Shown here: positions 16,006 to 25,386 of the stretch, piece after piece
How the letters are laid out: each line of letters starts with the position of its first letter
How positions within the stretch are numbered: position 1 is the first letter of the stretch
NCBI RefSeq assembly: GCF_002778015.1
Contig: NZ_NJPP01000012.1
Span: 11,309 to 46,371 of the forward strand
DNA from: Bartonella tribocorum
GTDB taxonomy: Bacteria > Pseudomonadota > Alphaproteobacteria > Rhizobiales > Rhizobiaceae
Reading direction: 5' to 3'
DNA: 35,063 bases
Translations under genes and position numbers: made by a program
Notes under the pieces: generated by a model
What the model was told of the DNA's origin: nothing
The model's database searches: none
What the model saw: only the letters and a program-made list of their open reading frames with translations

Positions 16006-17580
16006 TTATTCAGTGATAATTTTTACTTTTGTACCGGCGCGTAAAGTTTGAGTTGGTGAGAGGGCATTAAGAATACGAAAGAGTTTTTCTTTGTCTGGTG
16101 TATGTTGCATTTTATTAGCAAGATTTGCAACAGTTTCTCCTTGTTTAACGCGGATAACACTGATTTTTAAGGGTTTCAATTTTTTTAATTGTGAAGCTGA
16201 AAGAGGATGAAAGCTTTGTACCGTTTTTTGGGCAATCTCTGCAAAATTTTGAGAATTATGCGGGGCAGCTGTTAGAAAACGAAAAATATGATTATTGTAC
16301 AGAATAACAACCACATCAAATTGCCATTGTTCATGGGTCGCACGGGCTTGTGCTCCAAGTAAATTTTGACCGAGATTTTCTTGATTGGGAAGACCTTGAT
16401 TTGGAAGTTGAATGGTGAGGGGGCGGATAGATGATGGGTCTAGCCCAATAATCCACCCACTTTTTAAATAATCGCTTGCAGACATTCCAGTAGGATGGGG
16501 AATAGCATCAACACGAATTGCAATTTTATTGGGGCCGCTAGCCCAAACCGTGTGGGCTGAATGTTCTATTGAAAAACCGTTGGGAACAGAAAAAGCAATG
16601 CGCCATTGGGGGTGAATAAATTGGTTATCTCGTACAAACCCTGTGTAAAAGTTTCCTCCAAAAATCATGCCATCAATGCTTTTGAGAAAAGAATTACGAT
16701 CGATGGTTTTATGATTCTCTTTACTGATTTTATGTGCTTTTTCTATTGCAAGCTGAATGCGTTTTGGGGTGGTTGGGTGAGAGGCTAGAAAGTCTAAGGA
16801 AGCATTTTGGGTGCCAGAGATATTCTGAAAATTACTATAGGCTTCCATTGTTTGAAGAAAGCGCGGGGAAGCAAAGGGATCATAGCCTGCTTGTTGGAGC
16901 ATGTCGAGGGCAATGGAATCAGCTTCTAGCTCTTGATTGCGGGAAAATTGCGCCAGTTGTTGCTTGTTTTGTAGGGGAGGGTGTTTTTTTTTGTCTATAG
17001 AAGAAAGAAGACGTGGAGACATATGATTTGTCATCTTCAGTTGGGCTTCTTTTTGTAGGCGTAAAATGCCATGATGGGCTCTGATATGTGCTATTTCATG
17101 GGCTAAAATTGCGGAAACTTCTGAAGAATCATTGGCGAGTGCTACCATTCCACGCGTGATGTAGATCGAACCATTGGGGAGCGCAAATGCATTGATACTT
17201 TCTGAGTTTAAAATTGTTATAGAATAAGTTTGATGAGAATGGGGGGATGCAATTATTAGTTTACGGATAATTTTTGCTAAAAAGCGTTCAAGTTTTGCAT
17301 CATGATAGGCGCCACCATACATTTGCAAAATACGGGGGTGTTGCAGAGCGCTTAATGTGACATAGATATTGTTATTGTTGGTACGTTTAATTGCTTTAGA
17401 AGTACTGGAAGAAAACCTATCATTTTGAGAAAGGGGTGTATGACAAGCTGAAAGAAGAAGCATCAAACTGATGAAAGTTGCTTTATAAGGGAGAGAGCGA
17501 AAAAGAAAATTTCGTTGAAAAATGGTGTGTGACGAATCACGATGCAGGTCATTTTTCCGGTGTAATTTGGCAAATTTCAT
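16006..17580 (-). CDS. M48-family metalloprotease lipoprotein (BepA/YfgC-like)
   Basis: The 524-residue protein has an N-terminal signal with lipobox LLSAC (Cys 46), so a periplasmic lipoprotein is likely. The zinc protease domain spans about 85-290: HEIAH at 161-165 followed by IRAHH, and SRNQELEAD with the third ligand Glu 217. The C-terminal part includes a domain around 300-455 and a LysM-like end (VIRVKQGETVANLANKM, then LRAGTKVKII). Relatives such as BepA degrade or help assemble outer-membrane proteins, and the same quality-control role is inferred here. The start at 17580 has only a weak ribosome site; a later start that keeps the signal is possible. Its 3' end faces the rpoH tail copy. 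Confidence 0.88.
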   Translation of the reverse strand: MKFAKLHRKNDLHRDSSHTIFQRNFLFRSLPYKATFISLMLLLSACHTPLSQNDRFSSSTSKAIKRTNNNNIYVTLSALQHPRILQMYGGAYHDAKLERFLAKIIRKLIIASPHSHQTYSITILNSESINAFALPNGSIYITRGMVALANDSSEVSAILAHEIAHIRAHHGILRLQKEAQLKMTNHMSPRLLSSIDKKKHPPLQNKQQLAQFSRNQELEADSIALDMLQQAGYDPFASPRFLQTMEAYSNFQNISGTQNASLDFLASHPTTPKRIQLAIEKAHKISKENHKTIDRNSFLKSIDGMIFGGNFYTGFVRDNQFIHPQWRIAFSVPNGFSIEHSAHTVWASGPNKIAIRVDAIPHPTGMSASDYLKSGWIIGLDPSSIRPLTIQLPNQGLPNQENLGQNLLGAQARATHEQWQFDVVVILYNNHIFRFLTAAPHNSQNFAEIAQKTVQSFHPLSASQLKKLKPLKISVIRVKQGETVANLANKMQHTPDKEKLFRILNALSPTQTLRAGTKVKIITE

Positions 17581-17720
17581 GGGTATCTTTAGTGTCGTGT
17601 GTTTTTTTAGAAAAGCTTTAGGGATAAGGATTCGTTTGGCTCTATCGCGGTTATTAAAAAATAACTCTCATCGATAAAGGGATGCGAGAGAAGAGAACTT
17701 TGTGAAAGGCAAAATATGGC

Positions 17721-18356
17721 ATGACAACATTTACGATATTGTTAAATGGAGATCTTTTTATCACTGATCGTTTGCTTAATCAAATTCAAAATAGTCGGGT
17801 GATTGCTGCGGATGGTGGTATGCGCCATGCAGCTGCGCTTAATGTGGAGCCTGAGTTGTGGTTAGGGGATTTTGATTCGTCTGATCAGACTTTGATAGAC
17901 AAATATAACCATGTTCCGCGTGAGGTGTTTCCCTCTGATAAAGATATGACAGATAGTGCTTTGGCTTGTGAGCGAGCCTTACAAAATGGTGCTAAAAAGC
18001 TTATTTTGTGCGGTGCTTTGGGAGGGGAGCGAAGTGACCATAGCCTTTCTCATATGACACAAGCGTTGATGATGGTTGAAAGGGGAATTTCAGTGTTGTT
18101 GACAAGTGGTTTAGAAGAGGGTTGGCCGGTGTTGCCTGAGCTTACATCGTATGATTTGCCGAAAGGGTGTTTGTTTAGTCTTATCGGTTTTTCTGATTTA
18201 AAAGACTTAACGCTTAAAGGAGTAAAATGGCCTCTTTGTGGTAAAAATGTGTCATTTGGCTCTTCTTTAACACTTTCTAACCGTATTTGTGGAACCTTTT
18301 CTTGCCATTTAGGTTCTGGAAAAGCTATATTGTTAGCGTCTGTGCCTATTTCATAA
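17721..18356 (+). CDS. Thiamine pyrophosphokinase
   Basis: The 211-residue enzyme transfers pyrophosphate from ATP to thiamine, giving thiamine diphosphate, the cofactor of transketolase (encoded 10 kb away) and pyruvate dehydrogenase. The N-terminal catalytic domain shows VIAADGGMRHA, LWLGDFDSSD (about residues 46-55), FPSDKDMTDSALA (about 73-85) and LCGALGGERSDHSL, all family hallmarks of Mg/ATP binding. A C-terminal beta domain ends the protein. ATG 17721 has GAAAGG upstream. An upstream ATG at 17716 is out of frame. Confidence 0.93.
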   Translation: MTTFTILLNGDLFITDRLLNQIQNSRVIAADGGMRHAAALNVEPELWLGDFDSSDQTLIDKYNHVPREVFPSDKDMTDSALACERALQNGAKKLILCGALGGERSDHSLSHMTQALMMVERGISVLLTSGLEEGWPVLPELTSYDLPKGCLFSLIGFSDLKDLTLKGVKWPLCGKNVSFGSSLTLSNRICGTFSCHLGSGKAILLASVPIS

Positions 18357-18458
18357 AGCTCTTCCGATATATTTGAATAAGGCAGGGGGGGGCCTAGTGA
18401 TTAAGTACCGACATAAACGATATATTGTGTATTGATCTTTACAAGGAAAGGTTTTGAT

Positions 18459-18845
18459 ATGTTAAAATCAATTTTTAAAGTGGCCGTCGTTTCTGCTATT
18501 GGTTTTAGTTCGGTAGCTTGTACAACAAATGATGAACGCGTTGCACGTTACGGTGTGGGGGGAGCTGCAATCGGTGCATTGGCTGGAACTGCAATTGCGG
18601 GAAGTACGCCTGGAGCAGCGCTTACCGGTGCAGCATTTGGTGCTTTGGCTGGAACAGTAACCGGTGCTGCTGCAAATCAAAGAAGACAGCAAAAACAAGC
18701 ATCACAATTATGCACGTATCGTGGTCGTAGAGGACATGTTTACCAAGCACCTTGTGCGCAAAGAGTTCCAGTACAACAATTGTGTACTTACCGTGATGCA
18801 AGAGGGGTGATGTATCAAGCACCTTGTCCGCGCCGCGTTCGTTAA
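18459..18845 (+). CDS. Glycine-zipper surface lipoprotein with two C-terminal repeats
   Basis: The 128-residue protein starts at ATG 18459 with AAGGAAAGG upstream; the ORF is open further 5' but that adds no signal. It has a lipoprotein signal with Cys 21 (SSVAC), then a glycine-zipper stretch (about 35-75, GGAAIGALAGTAIAG and AAFGALAGTVTGAAA) like the rickettsial 17-kDa antigen and SlyB-type proteins. Residues about 87-126 hold two copies of QLCTYRxxRGxxYQAPCxxRV, each with two Cys, probably disulfide-bonded. An outer-membrane or periplasmic structural role is inferred. Its stop codon overlaps the ABC-F start (TAATG). Confidence 0.85.
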   Translation: MLKSIFKVAVVSAIGFSSVACTTNDERVARYGVGGAAIGALAGTAIAGSTPGAALTGAAFGALAGTVTGAAANQRRQQKQASQLCTYRGRRGHVYQAPCAQRVPVQQLCTYRDARGVMYQAPCPRRVR

Positions 18846-20710
18846 TGGCGGTGCCATTGCTGCGGCTTGACCGCATTTTCCTAACTTTTGGGACAAAGCC
18901 TTTGCTCAACCAAGCATGTTTATCGGTTGAGCAGGGGGCGCGTATTGCGTTGGTTGGTCGTAATGGTTGTGGAAAATCGACTCTGTTAAAGATTGCCGCA
19001 GGAATATTAGAGCCTCATGGTGGTGAAATTTTTCGCCACCCTCGGGTGACACTCCGTTATGTTTCCCAAAATCCGGATTGTTCAGGTTTTGAAGATATTA
19101 ACGCTTATATGGAAGCGGGGCTGGATGAAACATCTGATGTCCAGTGGATCAATACTCTTCGTACAAATTTAGGGTTTTCAGGGGCGGAAAAATTAGAAAC
19201 GCTTTCAGGGGGTGAAAAGAGGCGTGTTTCATTGTTACGCGCCATTGCAGCAAAGCCCGATATTTTGTTCTTAGATGAACCAACCAATCATCTTGATTTG
19301 CTAACCATTGAATGGTTGGAAGGGGTTTTGTCTTCTTTGCGTTCAGCGATTGTGGTGATTTCCCATGATCGGCGATTTTTAGAAAATGTCACGCGTTCAA
19401 CGGTATGGCTTGATCGGGGCACAACCAAAAGGCTGGAAAAGCGTTTTTCGGAGTTTGAAAATTGGCGTGATAAAGCACTGGAAGAAGAAGCGATTGAGCA
19501 GCATAAATTGGGGCGTCAAATTGCTCGTGAAGAGCAATGGTTGCGTTATGGCGTGAGCGCACGGCGTAAGCGTAATGTACGGCGCTTGGGCGAATTAAAA
19601 GAATTACGACAGCGTCATCAAACCTATAAGGGACAGCCGGGAAGTGCACTTTTGAGCGCAGCTAAAAGTCATGACTCTGGTCAACAGGTGCTTGAAGCAA
19701 AGAAAATTTCAAAATCCTATGGGGAGCGCTTTATTGTTAAAGATTTCTCTTTACGCATTCAACGGGGTGATCGGATTGGATTGGTCGGCCCTAATGGTAT
19801 TGGAAAGACAACGCTCCTTTCCGTATTGATTGGGAAAAAAGCCGTGGATAGTGGAACGGTGAGGCATGGGTATAACCTTTCCATGGCATTGCTTGATCAG
19901 CAACGTATTGTCAATGAAGAAGAAACTTTGGCACATTATTTAACGGGGGGAAGGGGTGATACTCTTGTGATCAATGGGCAGGAGCGGCATGTGGTTTCTT
20001 ATATGAAAGACTTTTTATTTTTGCCTGAACAAGCACGCACCCCTCTTAAAGAATTTTCGGGGGGAGAAAGAGCGCGTCTTATGCTTGCACGCCTTCTTTC
20101 GCGTCCTGCAAACTTTTTGATTCTTGATGAACCAACCAATGATTTGGATATGGAAACTTTGGATTTGTTACAAGAATTTATTGCTGATTTTTCAGGAACA
20201 GTGTTGTTGGTTAGCCATGACAGAGACTTTTTAGATCGTACTGTAACCCATATGTTGGCACCTCAGGGTGATGGTCATTGGGTTTTATATGCGGGCGGCT
20301 ATAGTGATATGATGGCGCAAAATAAGCAGGCTCTTCGCTTACAAGGCAAAGAAATAGAATTATCGCGTCGTAAAGCATCTTCAACATCTCATGCGGGAGC
20401 GTTTTCAAAACAGGCCTCATCAGAAAATCCTAGCTTGGATAGCGTGGGAGAGAAAAACACACGGAGAAAATTGTCTTATAAGCAGGTTTATGCATTGGAA
20501 AAATTGCCTGAAGAAATCGCTGCTTTACAAGATGAAATAACAAAAATTGAACAAGAGCTTTCTGATCCAGCTCTTTATCGCCGTGATAAAGAACGCTTTG
20601 AACGCTTATCAACGGCATTGGAAAAAAAGAAAAATACTTGCACACAAAAGCAAGAAGAATGGCTAGAACTTGAAATTTTACGTGAAGAAATAGAAGCATG
20701 TTCACGTTAA
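18845..20710 (+). CDS. ABC-F family ATPase (Uup-like)
   Basis: The 621-residue soluble protein has two ABC domains and no membrane segment. Domain 1: GRNGCGKST (about 40), LSGGEKRRV, LFLDEPTNHLD. A charged linker follows (about 200-275, the P-site tRNA interaction motif region). Domain 2: GPNGIGKTT (about 318), FSGGERARL, LILDEPTNDLD. A C-terminal coiled coil (about 540-620, with LPEEIAALQDEITKIEQELSD) is the Uup-type DNA- or RNA-binding extension. ABC-F proteins act on the ribosome or, for Uup, in DNA transaction tolerance. The start ATG 18845 overlaps the preceding stop by one base, so translational coupling is likely. It could be annotated simply as an ABC transporter ATP-binding protein. 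Confidence 0.9.
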   Translation: MAVPLLRLDRIFLTFGTKPLLNQACLSVEQGARIALVGRNGCGKSTLLKIAAGILEPHGGEIFRHPRVTLRYVSQNPDCSGFEDINAYMEAGLDETSDVQWINTLRTNLGFSGAEKLETLSGGEKRRVSLLRAIAAKPDILFLDEPTNHLDLLTIEWLEGVLSSLRSAIVVISHDRRFLENVTRSTVWLDRGTTKRLEKRFSEFENWRDKALEEEAIEQHKLGRQIAREEQWLRYGVSARRKRNVRRLGELKELRQRHQTYKGQPGSALLSAAKSHDSGQQVLEAKKISKSYGERFIVKDFSLRIQRGDRIGLVGPNGIGKTTLLSVLIGKKAVDSGTVRHGYNLSMALLDQQRIVNEEETLAHYLTGGRGDTLVINGQERHVVSYMKDFLFLPEQARTPLKEFSGGERARLMLARLLSRPANFLILDEPTNDLDMETLDLLQEFIADFSGTVLLVSHDRDFLDRTVTHMLAPQGDGHWVLYAGGYSDMMAQNKQALRLQGKEIELSRRKASSTSHAGAFSKQASSENPSLDSVGEKNTRRKLSYKQVYALEKLPEEIAALQDEITKIEQELSDPALYRRDKERFERLSTALEKKKNTCTQKQEEWLELEILREEIEACSR

Positions 20711-21114
20711 TATCTCAGATATAATACCTAAGCATTTTAAGAGATTCATATTATGTCATCGCTTTATGGAGAGCACTTGAGTGTTTTGAAGAATGACGAC
20801 AGAGCTATGAAGTTTATACTATTCAATTGATAAAAGAGCAGATTTGGACACCACATTTTTGATGGTAGCTAAAAATTATGGCGCTGGTGAACAAATGCTT
20901 GAAGCGGGCTTTAACTGTTTTTATATTTGGCTTTTTTGCACCAATTCTTGATAAAGAAAAAACGATTGGTGCGGGGCGTTTTGTCGCAATTTCATCTATG
21001 GAAGCATGCTCGTCTCCTCGCAGATTTTCCCAGACTCCAATGTTTCTATAGCTTTTAGCACTTGAGCGCATTTATTAAGAAGTCTTTCCTTGTCTTTATA
21101 CCTTGTGAACTAGG
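20711..21114. other. Intergenic stretch with short unassigned frames
   Basis: Overlapping frames on both strands between 20823 and 21071 (plus strand from ATG 20878, MALVNKCLKRALTVFIFG; minus strand with the RPAPIVFSLSRIGAKKPN stretch) lack ribosome sites. I cannot tell which, if any, was a gene. It is probably decayed sequence. Confidence 0.3.
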
Positions 21115-21495
21115 CAATATATTGATTTATAAAGATAATTTAGCGTTATTTATATTGAATTAGAACCCCGAATAACGTAGGATTCTCTCATTTCAAATCT
21201 GTTCCATGTTGAATCAATTAAAATCACTTGCTTGCACACCACAAACGGGTGGTCCATGTGGGTAAAAACTGTATAGATAAGGACTAAAATACCTCTTATG
21301 AATGCTCTCAAGTGCCAACAGCTGTTGCGACACCCACTACCTGGCAAAGTGTGTGATGGTGCCAGCTTGCTTTTCTATAAGCGTAAAGATGGTGATGCTA
21401 TATTATTTTATGGGGGCTTTATCTTTATACCGTTCATGGTCGGCGTCGTGAAATGGGCTTGGGTGCTTTTTGAGAGATGTCTCTTTAAAACAAGC
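21115..21495 (-). repeat. Dispersed intergenic repeat, copy 5 (near full length, reverse)
   Basis: This is the reverse complement of copy 3, with the blocks in exact reverse order: CCCCGAATAACGTAGGATTCTC, ATGTGGGTAAAAACTGTATA, ATGAATGCTCTCAAGTGCCAA, GGCAAAGTGTGTGATGGTGCC, GATGGTGATGCTATATTATTTTATGGGGGC, and GGGTGCTTTTTGAGAGATGTCTCTTTAAAA. It is one of the two best-preserved copies. Confidence 0.7.
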
Positions 21496-21722
21496 CCGTG
21501 AATTGGCAAACCAATGACACTCTGTTTTACGTGAAGGTCGTGACCCTATTAGAATACATCAATTTTGCTTATGACGGAAAAGAAAATGATCTTTATTAAT
21601 TCTAACGTGATTAAGCATTGTGGTGAGAAAAGCTTCCTGTATTTACCGTTATGATTTAAGTTTAACCTAATGATTTGTCAGGATAAATTAACGCGTTATT
21701 GGAGTATTTCTTGGAGGGGAAA

Positions 21723-22289
21723 ATGGTGATAATTAAAACAAAGCGAACAATTTCCACATTGATCGGTTTAGAAGATGCCGTTGAACTGCATTCTTATTTC
21801 TTGCGTAATGCGAATCATTTGCGTCGGTGGGAACCGTCAAGATCTGATGATTACCACAGCCTAACAGCTTGGGAAACACGAGCCAATACTTATTCTTGTG
21901 AAAGCGCACAAGGACAAGCCTACCGATATGCCGTACGATTAAAAAATGAAAACACAATCATTGGTGTTGTGAACTTTACAAACGTGGTTCGTGGTGTTTT
22001 TCAAGCCTGTCATCTTGGTTTTTCTCTTGATGAAAAACAACAAGGCAAAGGCCTCATGTTTGAGAGTTTATCGGCTTTGATACACCATATTTTTCATGTT
22101 TATCATCTGCATAGAGTGATGGCAAATTATATGCATGAGAACATAAAAAGCGGACTTTTATTAAAACGCCTTCATTTTGAAAAAGAAGGCTATGCTAAAG
22201 ATTATTTGATGATTGCTGGAAAATGGAGAGATCACATTCTCACCTCTCGAAGGAATGATCGCTATGAGTCTGCCCATAGATTCGAATGA
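21723..22289 (+). CDS. GNAT acetyltransferase, RimJ/RimL-like
   Basis: The 188-residue protein starts at ATG 21723, with TTGGAGGGG just upstream; an earlier in-frame start at 21699 is less likely. It follows the RimJ/RimL N-acetyltransferase plan: HLRRWEPSRSDDY near residue 33, GVVNFTNVVRG and CHLGFSLDEKQQGKGLMFESLSALIHHIF (about 80-118) containing the acetyl-CoA binding Q-x-x-G-K-G, then HRVMANYMHENIKSGLLLKRLHFEKEGYAKDYL (about 127-160). It transfers acetyl groups from acetyl-CoA, perhaps to the N-terminus of a ribosomal protein; the target is not shown by sequence. Confidence 0.88.
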   Translation: MVIIKTKRTISTLIGLEDAVELHSYFLRNANHLRRWEPSRSDDYHSLTAWETRANTYSCESAQGQAYRYAVRLKNENTIIGVVNFTNVVRGVFQACHLGFSLDEKQQGKGLMFESLSALIHHIFHVYHLHRVMANYMHENIKSGLLLKRLHFEKEGYAKDYLMIAGKWRDHILTSRRNDRYESAHRFE

Positions 22290-22439
22290 AGCTCTATTAA
22301 GGTCTTTTTACCAGATATATCAATAAGCTGAATTCTTCCCTATCCTAAAAGATTAAGATCAACCTCTTTTTCTGTAAAAAGCTCAGACTTTTATTTAGCG
22401 AATTTCAGTTGCTGATCCTTTTCAATGTTTTGCTTCTTA
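22290..22439. other. Spacer after the acetyltransferase gene
   Basis: T-rich DNA leading into the next repeat copy. No clear hairpin terminator or gene is seen. Confidence 0.3.
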
Positions 22440-22690
22440 TATTTCTTATATAATGAATTGATTTTATTTTTTCAATTTGAATGAGAGTTCTGAATACCGT
22501 AAGATTTTCTCATTTCACGCTTGTTTTTAGGGTGAAGCACTCTAAACGCTTTGCTGGCACGCACAAGTAGGGCTGGCTTACAAGGAGAGTTGGTTTACAA
22601 GGCGGGGTGTTTATAAGGGGGGGATAACTCCTTTATGGATAAAAATATTTGTATAGACAAAAATAATGAGAAAACAAGAAAAAATGCCTT
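22440..22690 (-). repeat. Dispersed intergenic repeat, copy 6 (partial, diverged, reverse)
   Basis: It shares TTGAATGAGAGTTCTGAATACCGTAAGATTTTCTCATTTCA, TTGCTGGCACGCACAAG, and TATGGATAAAAATATTTGTATAGA with copy 5 in the same order, then diverges. The internal word GGCTGGCTTACAAGG/GTTGGTTTACAAGG is duplicated. Confidence 0.5.
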
Positions 22691-22905
22691 TCGTGAATCT
22701 TTGCACCTTGCATGAAACCTTTTAGATGTGAGGGCTGTTGCAATCCCATGCATCTTGTGCCCAAGAGCTTCGTCACAAGTTACATGAAATTTTTTTTACA
22801 CGAATTCTTCGTTATTCTGCACAGACTGCTCACGGTTGGCAGAATTTTTATCCATTCACTCGTTTTTGTCCATTTTTCACTTTCTTAAGAAAATTTCCAA
22901 TAGAG

Positions 22906-23166
22906 TTAACTCATCCCAAGCGCATTTTTATAAAGCTCAATGATGGCTTCTTCTTCCATTCGTTCATGCTCTTCCTTTTTACGCAACCGTATAATGCTGC
23001 GAACCGCTTTACTATCAAAACCAGAGCCTTTAAGTTCCGTATACACGTCTTTAATATCGTCAGAAATCGTTTTTTTCTCTTCTTCTAGTCGTTCAATTCG
23101 TTCGATAAAAGAGCGTAATTGGTTGACGGATATCGCGTGTGTTTGGTCGGTTACTGTATCATTCAT
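22906..23166 (-). CDS. gapR: GapR-like DNA-binding protein (DUF2312)
   Basis: The 86-residue protein is mostly helical, with [37 protein letters not shown] and [18 protein letters not shown], the conserved DUF2312/GapR series. The family is a nucleoid-associated protein of alphaproteobacteria that binds overtwisted DNA ahead of polymerases and stimulates topoisomerases. I choose ATG 23166, with GGAG nine bases upstream; the frame extends to a TTG at 23181. Length agrees with the 89-residue Caulobacter protein. Confidence 0.9.
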   Translation of the reverse strand: MNDTVTDQTHAISVNQLRSFIERIERLEEEKKTISDDIKDVYTELKGSGFDSKAVRSIIRLRKKEEHERMEEEAIIELYKNALGMS

Positions 23167-23422
23167 TGTATTTTTCTCCAATGTTATATGTGTTACGTTG
23201 TTTTTCGATGACGAATTTATGTTGAAAAAGCTTGAAAAACAAAAAAGAAATCAAGCTCCACAGTTTTTTTACAAATTGACTTTAAATATTTTGTAAAATT
23301 TTTAAGATAATGCATGGATAAAAAGGCTATAAAAAGAAAAATATATTTTTTAGCTTTGATAAAGCTTTTAAAAGAAGAAATGTATGATTTGTTTTGAGAG
23401 TGCGTATTATAGAGGAAGTTTT

Positions 23423-23911
23423 GTGATTTTAAAAAAACAATTTTTGGCGTTTCAAACAGGATTAAAAGTTGTTTTCTTGAGCGTTTTTCTCTTGTTTCCC
23501 CTTGTTGTTTGTGCAAAAGCTGACTTTAGGGTGTGTAATACAACTCAACAGTCTGTAGGGGTTGCTCTTGGATATCGTACATTTTCAGGGTGGGTGAGCG
23601 AAGGCTGGTGGGTGGTTCCTGTGACAGAATGTAAAACCTTAATCGAAGGACCTCTTGCTTCGCGGTTTTATTATTTTTATGCGGAAGGGGCGCAAAAAAA
23701 AGGAAACTGGGCAGGCTCTGTGACCATGTGTGTGCAAGATAGCCAATTTACCATTCAAGGGGTTCATGATTGTTTCCCTCGAGGATATCAAAAGGCTGAG
23801 TTTAAGGAAATCGATACTGGTGATCAAACCAGTTGGATGGTACAGTTGACGGAGGATTCTTTGTTCAACAATTCAGTTGCCTCTTCTTTTTCAGGAAATT
23901 CTCCACCGTGA
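23423..23911 (+). CDS. Secreted DUF1036 protein
   Basis: The product has an N-terminal signal peptide (LKVVFLSVFLLFPLVVCAKA) and a mature domain starting FRVCNTTQQSVGVALGYR. It continues with GWVSEGWWVVPVTECKTLIEGPL and YYFYAEG, and then two more Cys, as in DUF1036. The family is periplasmic or surface exposed; its function is unknown. GTG 23423 has AGAGGAAG four bases upstream; ATG 23384 is the alternative and would add 13 residues before the signal. Its TGA overlaps the pyk start (GTGA), so the two are translationally coupled, a common arrangement in related genomes. Confidence 0.82.
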   Translation: MILKKQFLAFQTGLKVVFLSVFLLFPLVVCAKADFRVCNTTQQSVGVALGYRTFSGWVSEGWWVVPVTECKTLIEGPLASRFYYFYAEGAQKKGNWAGSVTMCVQDSQFTIQGVHDCFPRGYQKAEFKEIDTGDQTSWMVQLTEDSLFNNSVASSFSGNSPP

Positions 23912-25344
23912 AACGTTCTCGTAAAGTAAAAATTATTGCGACTCTTGGTCCTTCTTCTTTTTCCCGTTTAATGATTGAAAAGCTTTTTAGGGCAGGAGCA
24001 GATGTTTTTCGCATTAATATGAGTCATACGGATCGTGACACAATGGGGGATTTGGTCAAGTCTATACGAGAGGTTGAAAAAACCGTTCAACGGCCCATCG
24101 GTATTTTGGTGGATCTTCAGGGGCCAAAATTGCGTGTTGGTCGTTTTACTAAGGGTCAAGAGGATTTGCGTGTCGGGCAAAGTTTTACATTAGATCATCG
24201 CGATGTAGCTGGTGATGCACAGCGTGTGTTTTTCCCTCATGAGGAAGTCTTTTCGTCTATTAAACCAGGGGATCGATTGTTGATTGATGATGGAAGGTTG
24301 GAACTGCGTGCTGAAGTATGTGATGATCATTTCGTTCAGTGTCGCGTGGTTGCTGGAACCCGTATTTCGGATCGAAAAGGTGTGAGTTTTCCTGATACAA
24401 TTTTGCCTTTTGATTCGATAACCTCAAAGGATAAGGCTGATCTTAAGGCTCTGTTACAGCAGCCTGTTGATTGGGTTGCACTTTCTTTTATTCAGCGTCC
24501 AGAAGATATTATAGCGGTACGCCGGTTGACGAAAAGCAAGGTGTCTTTGATGGCTAAAATCGAAAAGCCTCAAGCCTTGGAGCATATAGAGAAGATTATT
24601 GAAATCTGTGATGGTATTATGATTGCACGGGGTGATCTCGGTGTGGAAATGCCTCTGGAAAGGATTCCTGCACTTCAGATGGAGTTGATAAAAGCTTGTC
24701 GTTTAACTGGAAAACCGGTTGTGGTGGCAACACAAATGCTCGAATCAATGATCACATCTCCTGTTCCGACACGCGCTGAAGTCTCAGATGTTGCGACAGC
24801 AGTTTATGCTGGAACAGATGCGGTGATGTTATCGGCTGAGTCTGCTTCTGGTTGTTATCCGGAAGAAGCCGTACTTATGATGGATCGAATCGCGCGGCAA
24901 ATTGAACAAGACCACACGTATTCTGCTCAAGTTGGAGCGCAACATCCTGCACCAGAATCAACAGGGACGGATGCGATTTCTCTTGCAGCGCGTCAGATTG
25001 CTGAAACACTTGCACTAGCAGCTATCGTTGCCTATACGGCTTCAGGAACAACGGGTGTGCGCGCTTCTCGTGAACGTCCCAATAGACCAATTATTGCTTT
25101 ATCTCCCATTGTGGAAACCGCACGGCGTTTGGCTCTCGTTTGGGGACTTCATTGTGTGGTAAGCGAGGATGCACGGAATTTAGAGGATATGGTTGATAGA
25201 GCAGCAGCCATTGCGTTTCAAGAAGGTTTTTGCCAAGCGGGAGATCGCTTTCTTGTAACCGCCGGTGTTCCTCTTGGAACACCTGGTGCTACAAATCTCT
25301 TACGTATTGCTTCTGTCTCTCAAGATGGCACGAAGGGGATTTGA
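23908..25344 (+). CDS. pyk: Pyruvate kinase
   Basis: The 478-residue enzyme converts phosphoenolpyruvate and ADP to pyruvate and ATP. Family signatures: KVKIIATLGPSS at the N-terminus, FRINMSH near 37, LVDLQGPKLRVG near 72, the catalytic MAKIEKPQALEHI near 218, IARGDLGVEMPLERIP near 242, ATQMLESM and PTRAEVSDVATAVYAGTDAVMLSAESA near 275-310, and the C-terminal allosteric domain from about 345. The start is GTG 23908, overlapping the previous stop; the frame stays open upstream, but those residues are the DUF1036 gene in another frame. Two decayed copies of its C-terminal part follow. Confidence 0.96.
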   Translation: MKRSRKVKIIATLGPSSFSRLMIEKLFRAGADVFRINMSHTDRDTMGDLVKSIREVEKTVQRPIGILVDLQGPKLRVGRFTKGQEDLRVGQSFTLDHRDVAGDAQRVFFPHEEVFSSIKPGDRLLIDDGRLELRAEVCDDHFVQCRVVAGTRISDRKGVSFPDTILPFDSITSKDKADLKALLQQPVDWVALSFIQRPEDIIAVRRLTKSKVSLMAKIEKPQALEHIEKIIEICDGIMIARGDLGVEMPLERIPALQMELIKACRLTGKPVVVATQMLESMITSPVPTRAEVSDVATAVYAGTDAVMLSAESASGCYPEEAVLMMDRIARQIEQDHTYSAQVGAQHPAPESTGTDAISLAARQIAETLALAAIVAYTASGTTGVRASRERPNRPIIALSPIVETARRLALVWGLHCVVSEDARNLEDMVDRAAAIAFQEGFCQAGDRFLVTAGVPLGTPGATNLLRIASVSQDGTKGI

Positions 25345-25386
25345 GCGGTTTGTATTTGGTATTTTTTATGCATTTTTGAACAGACT

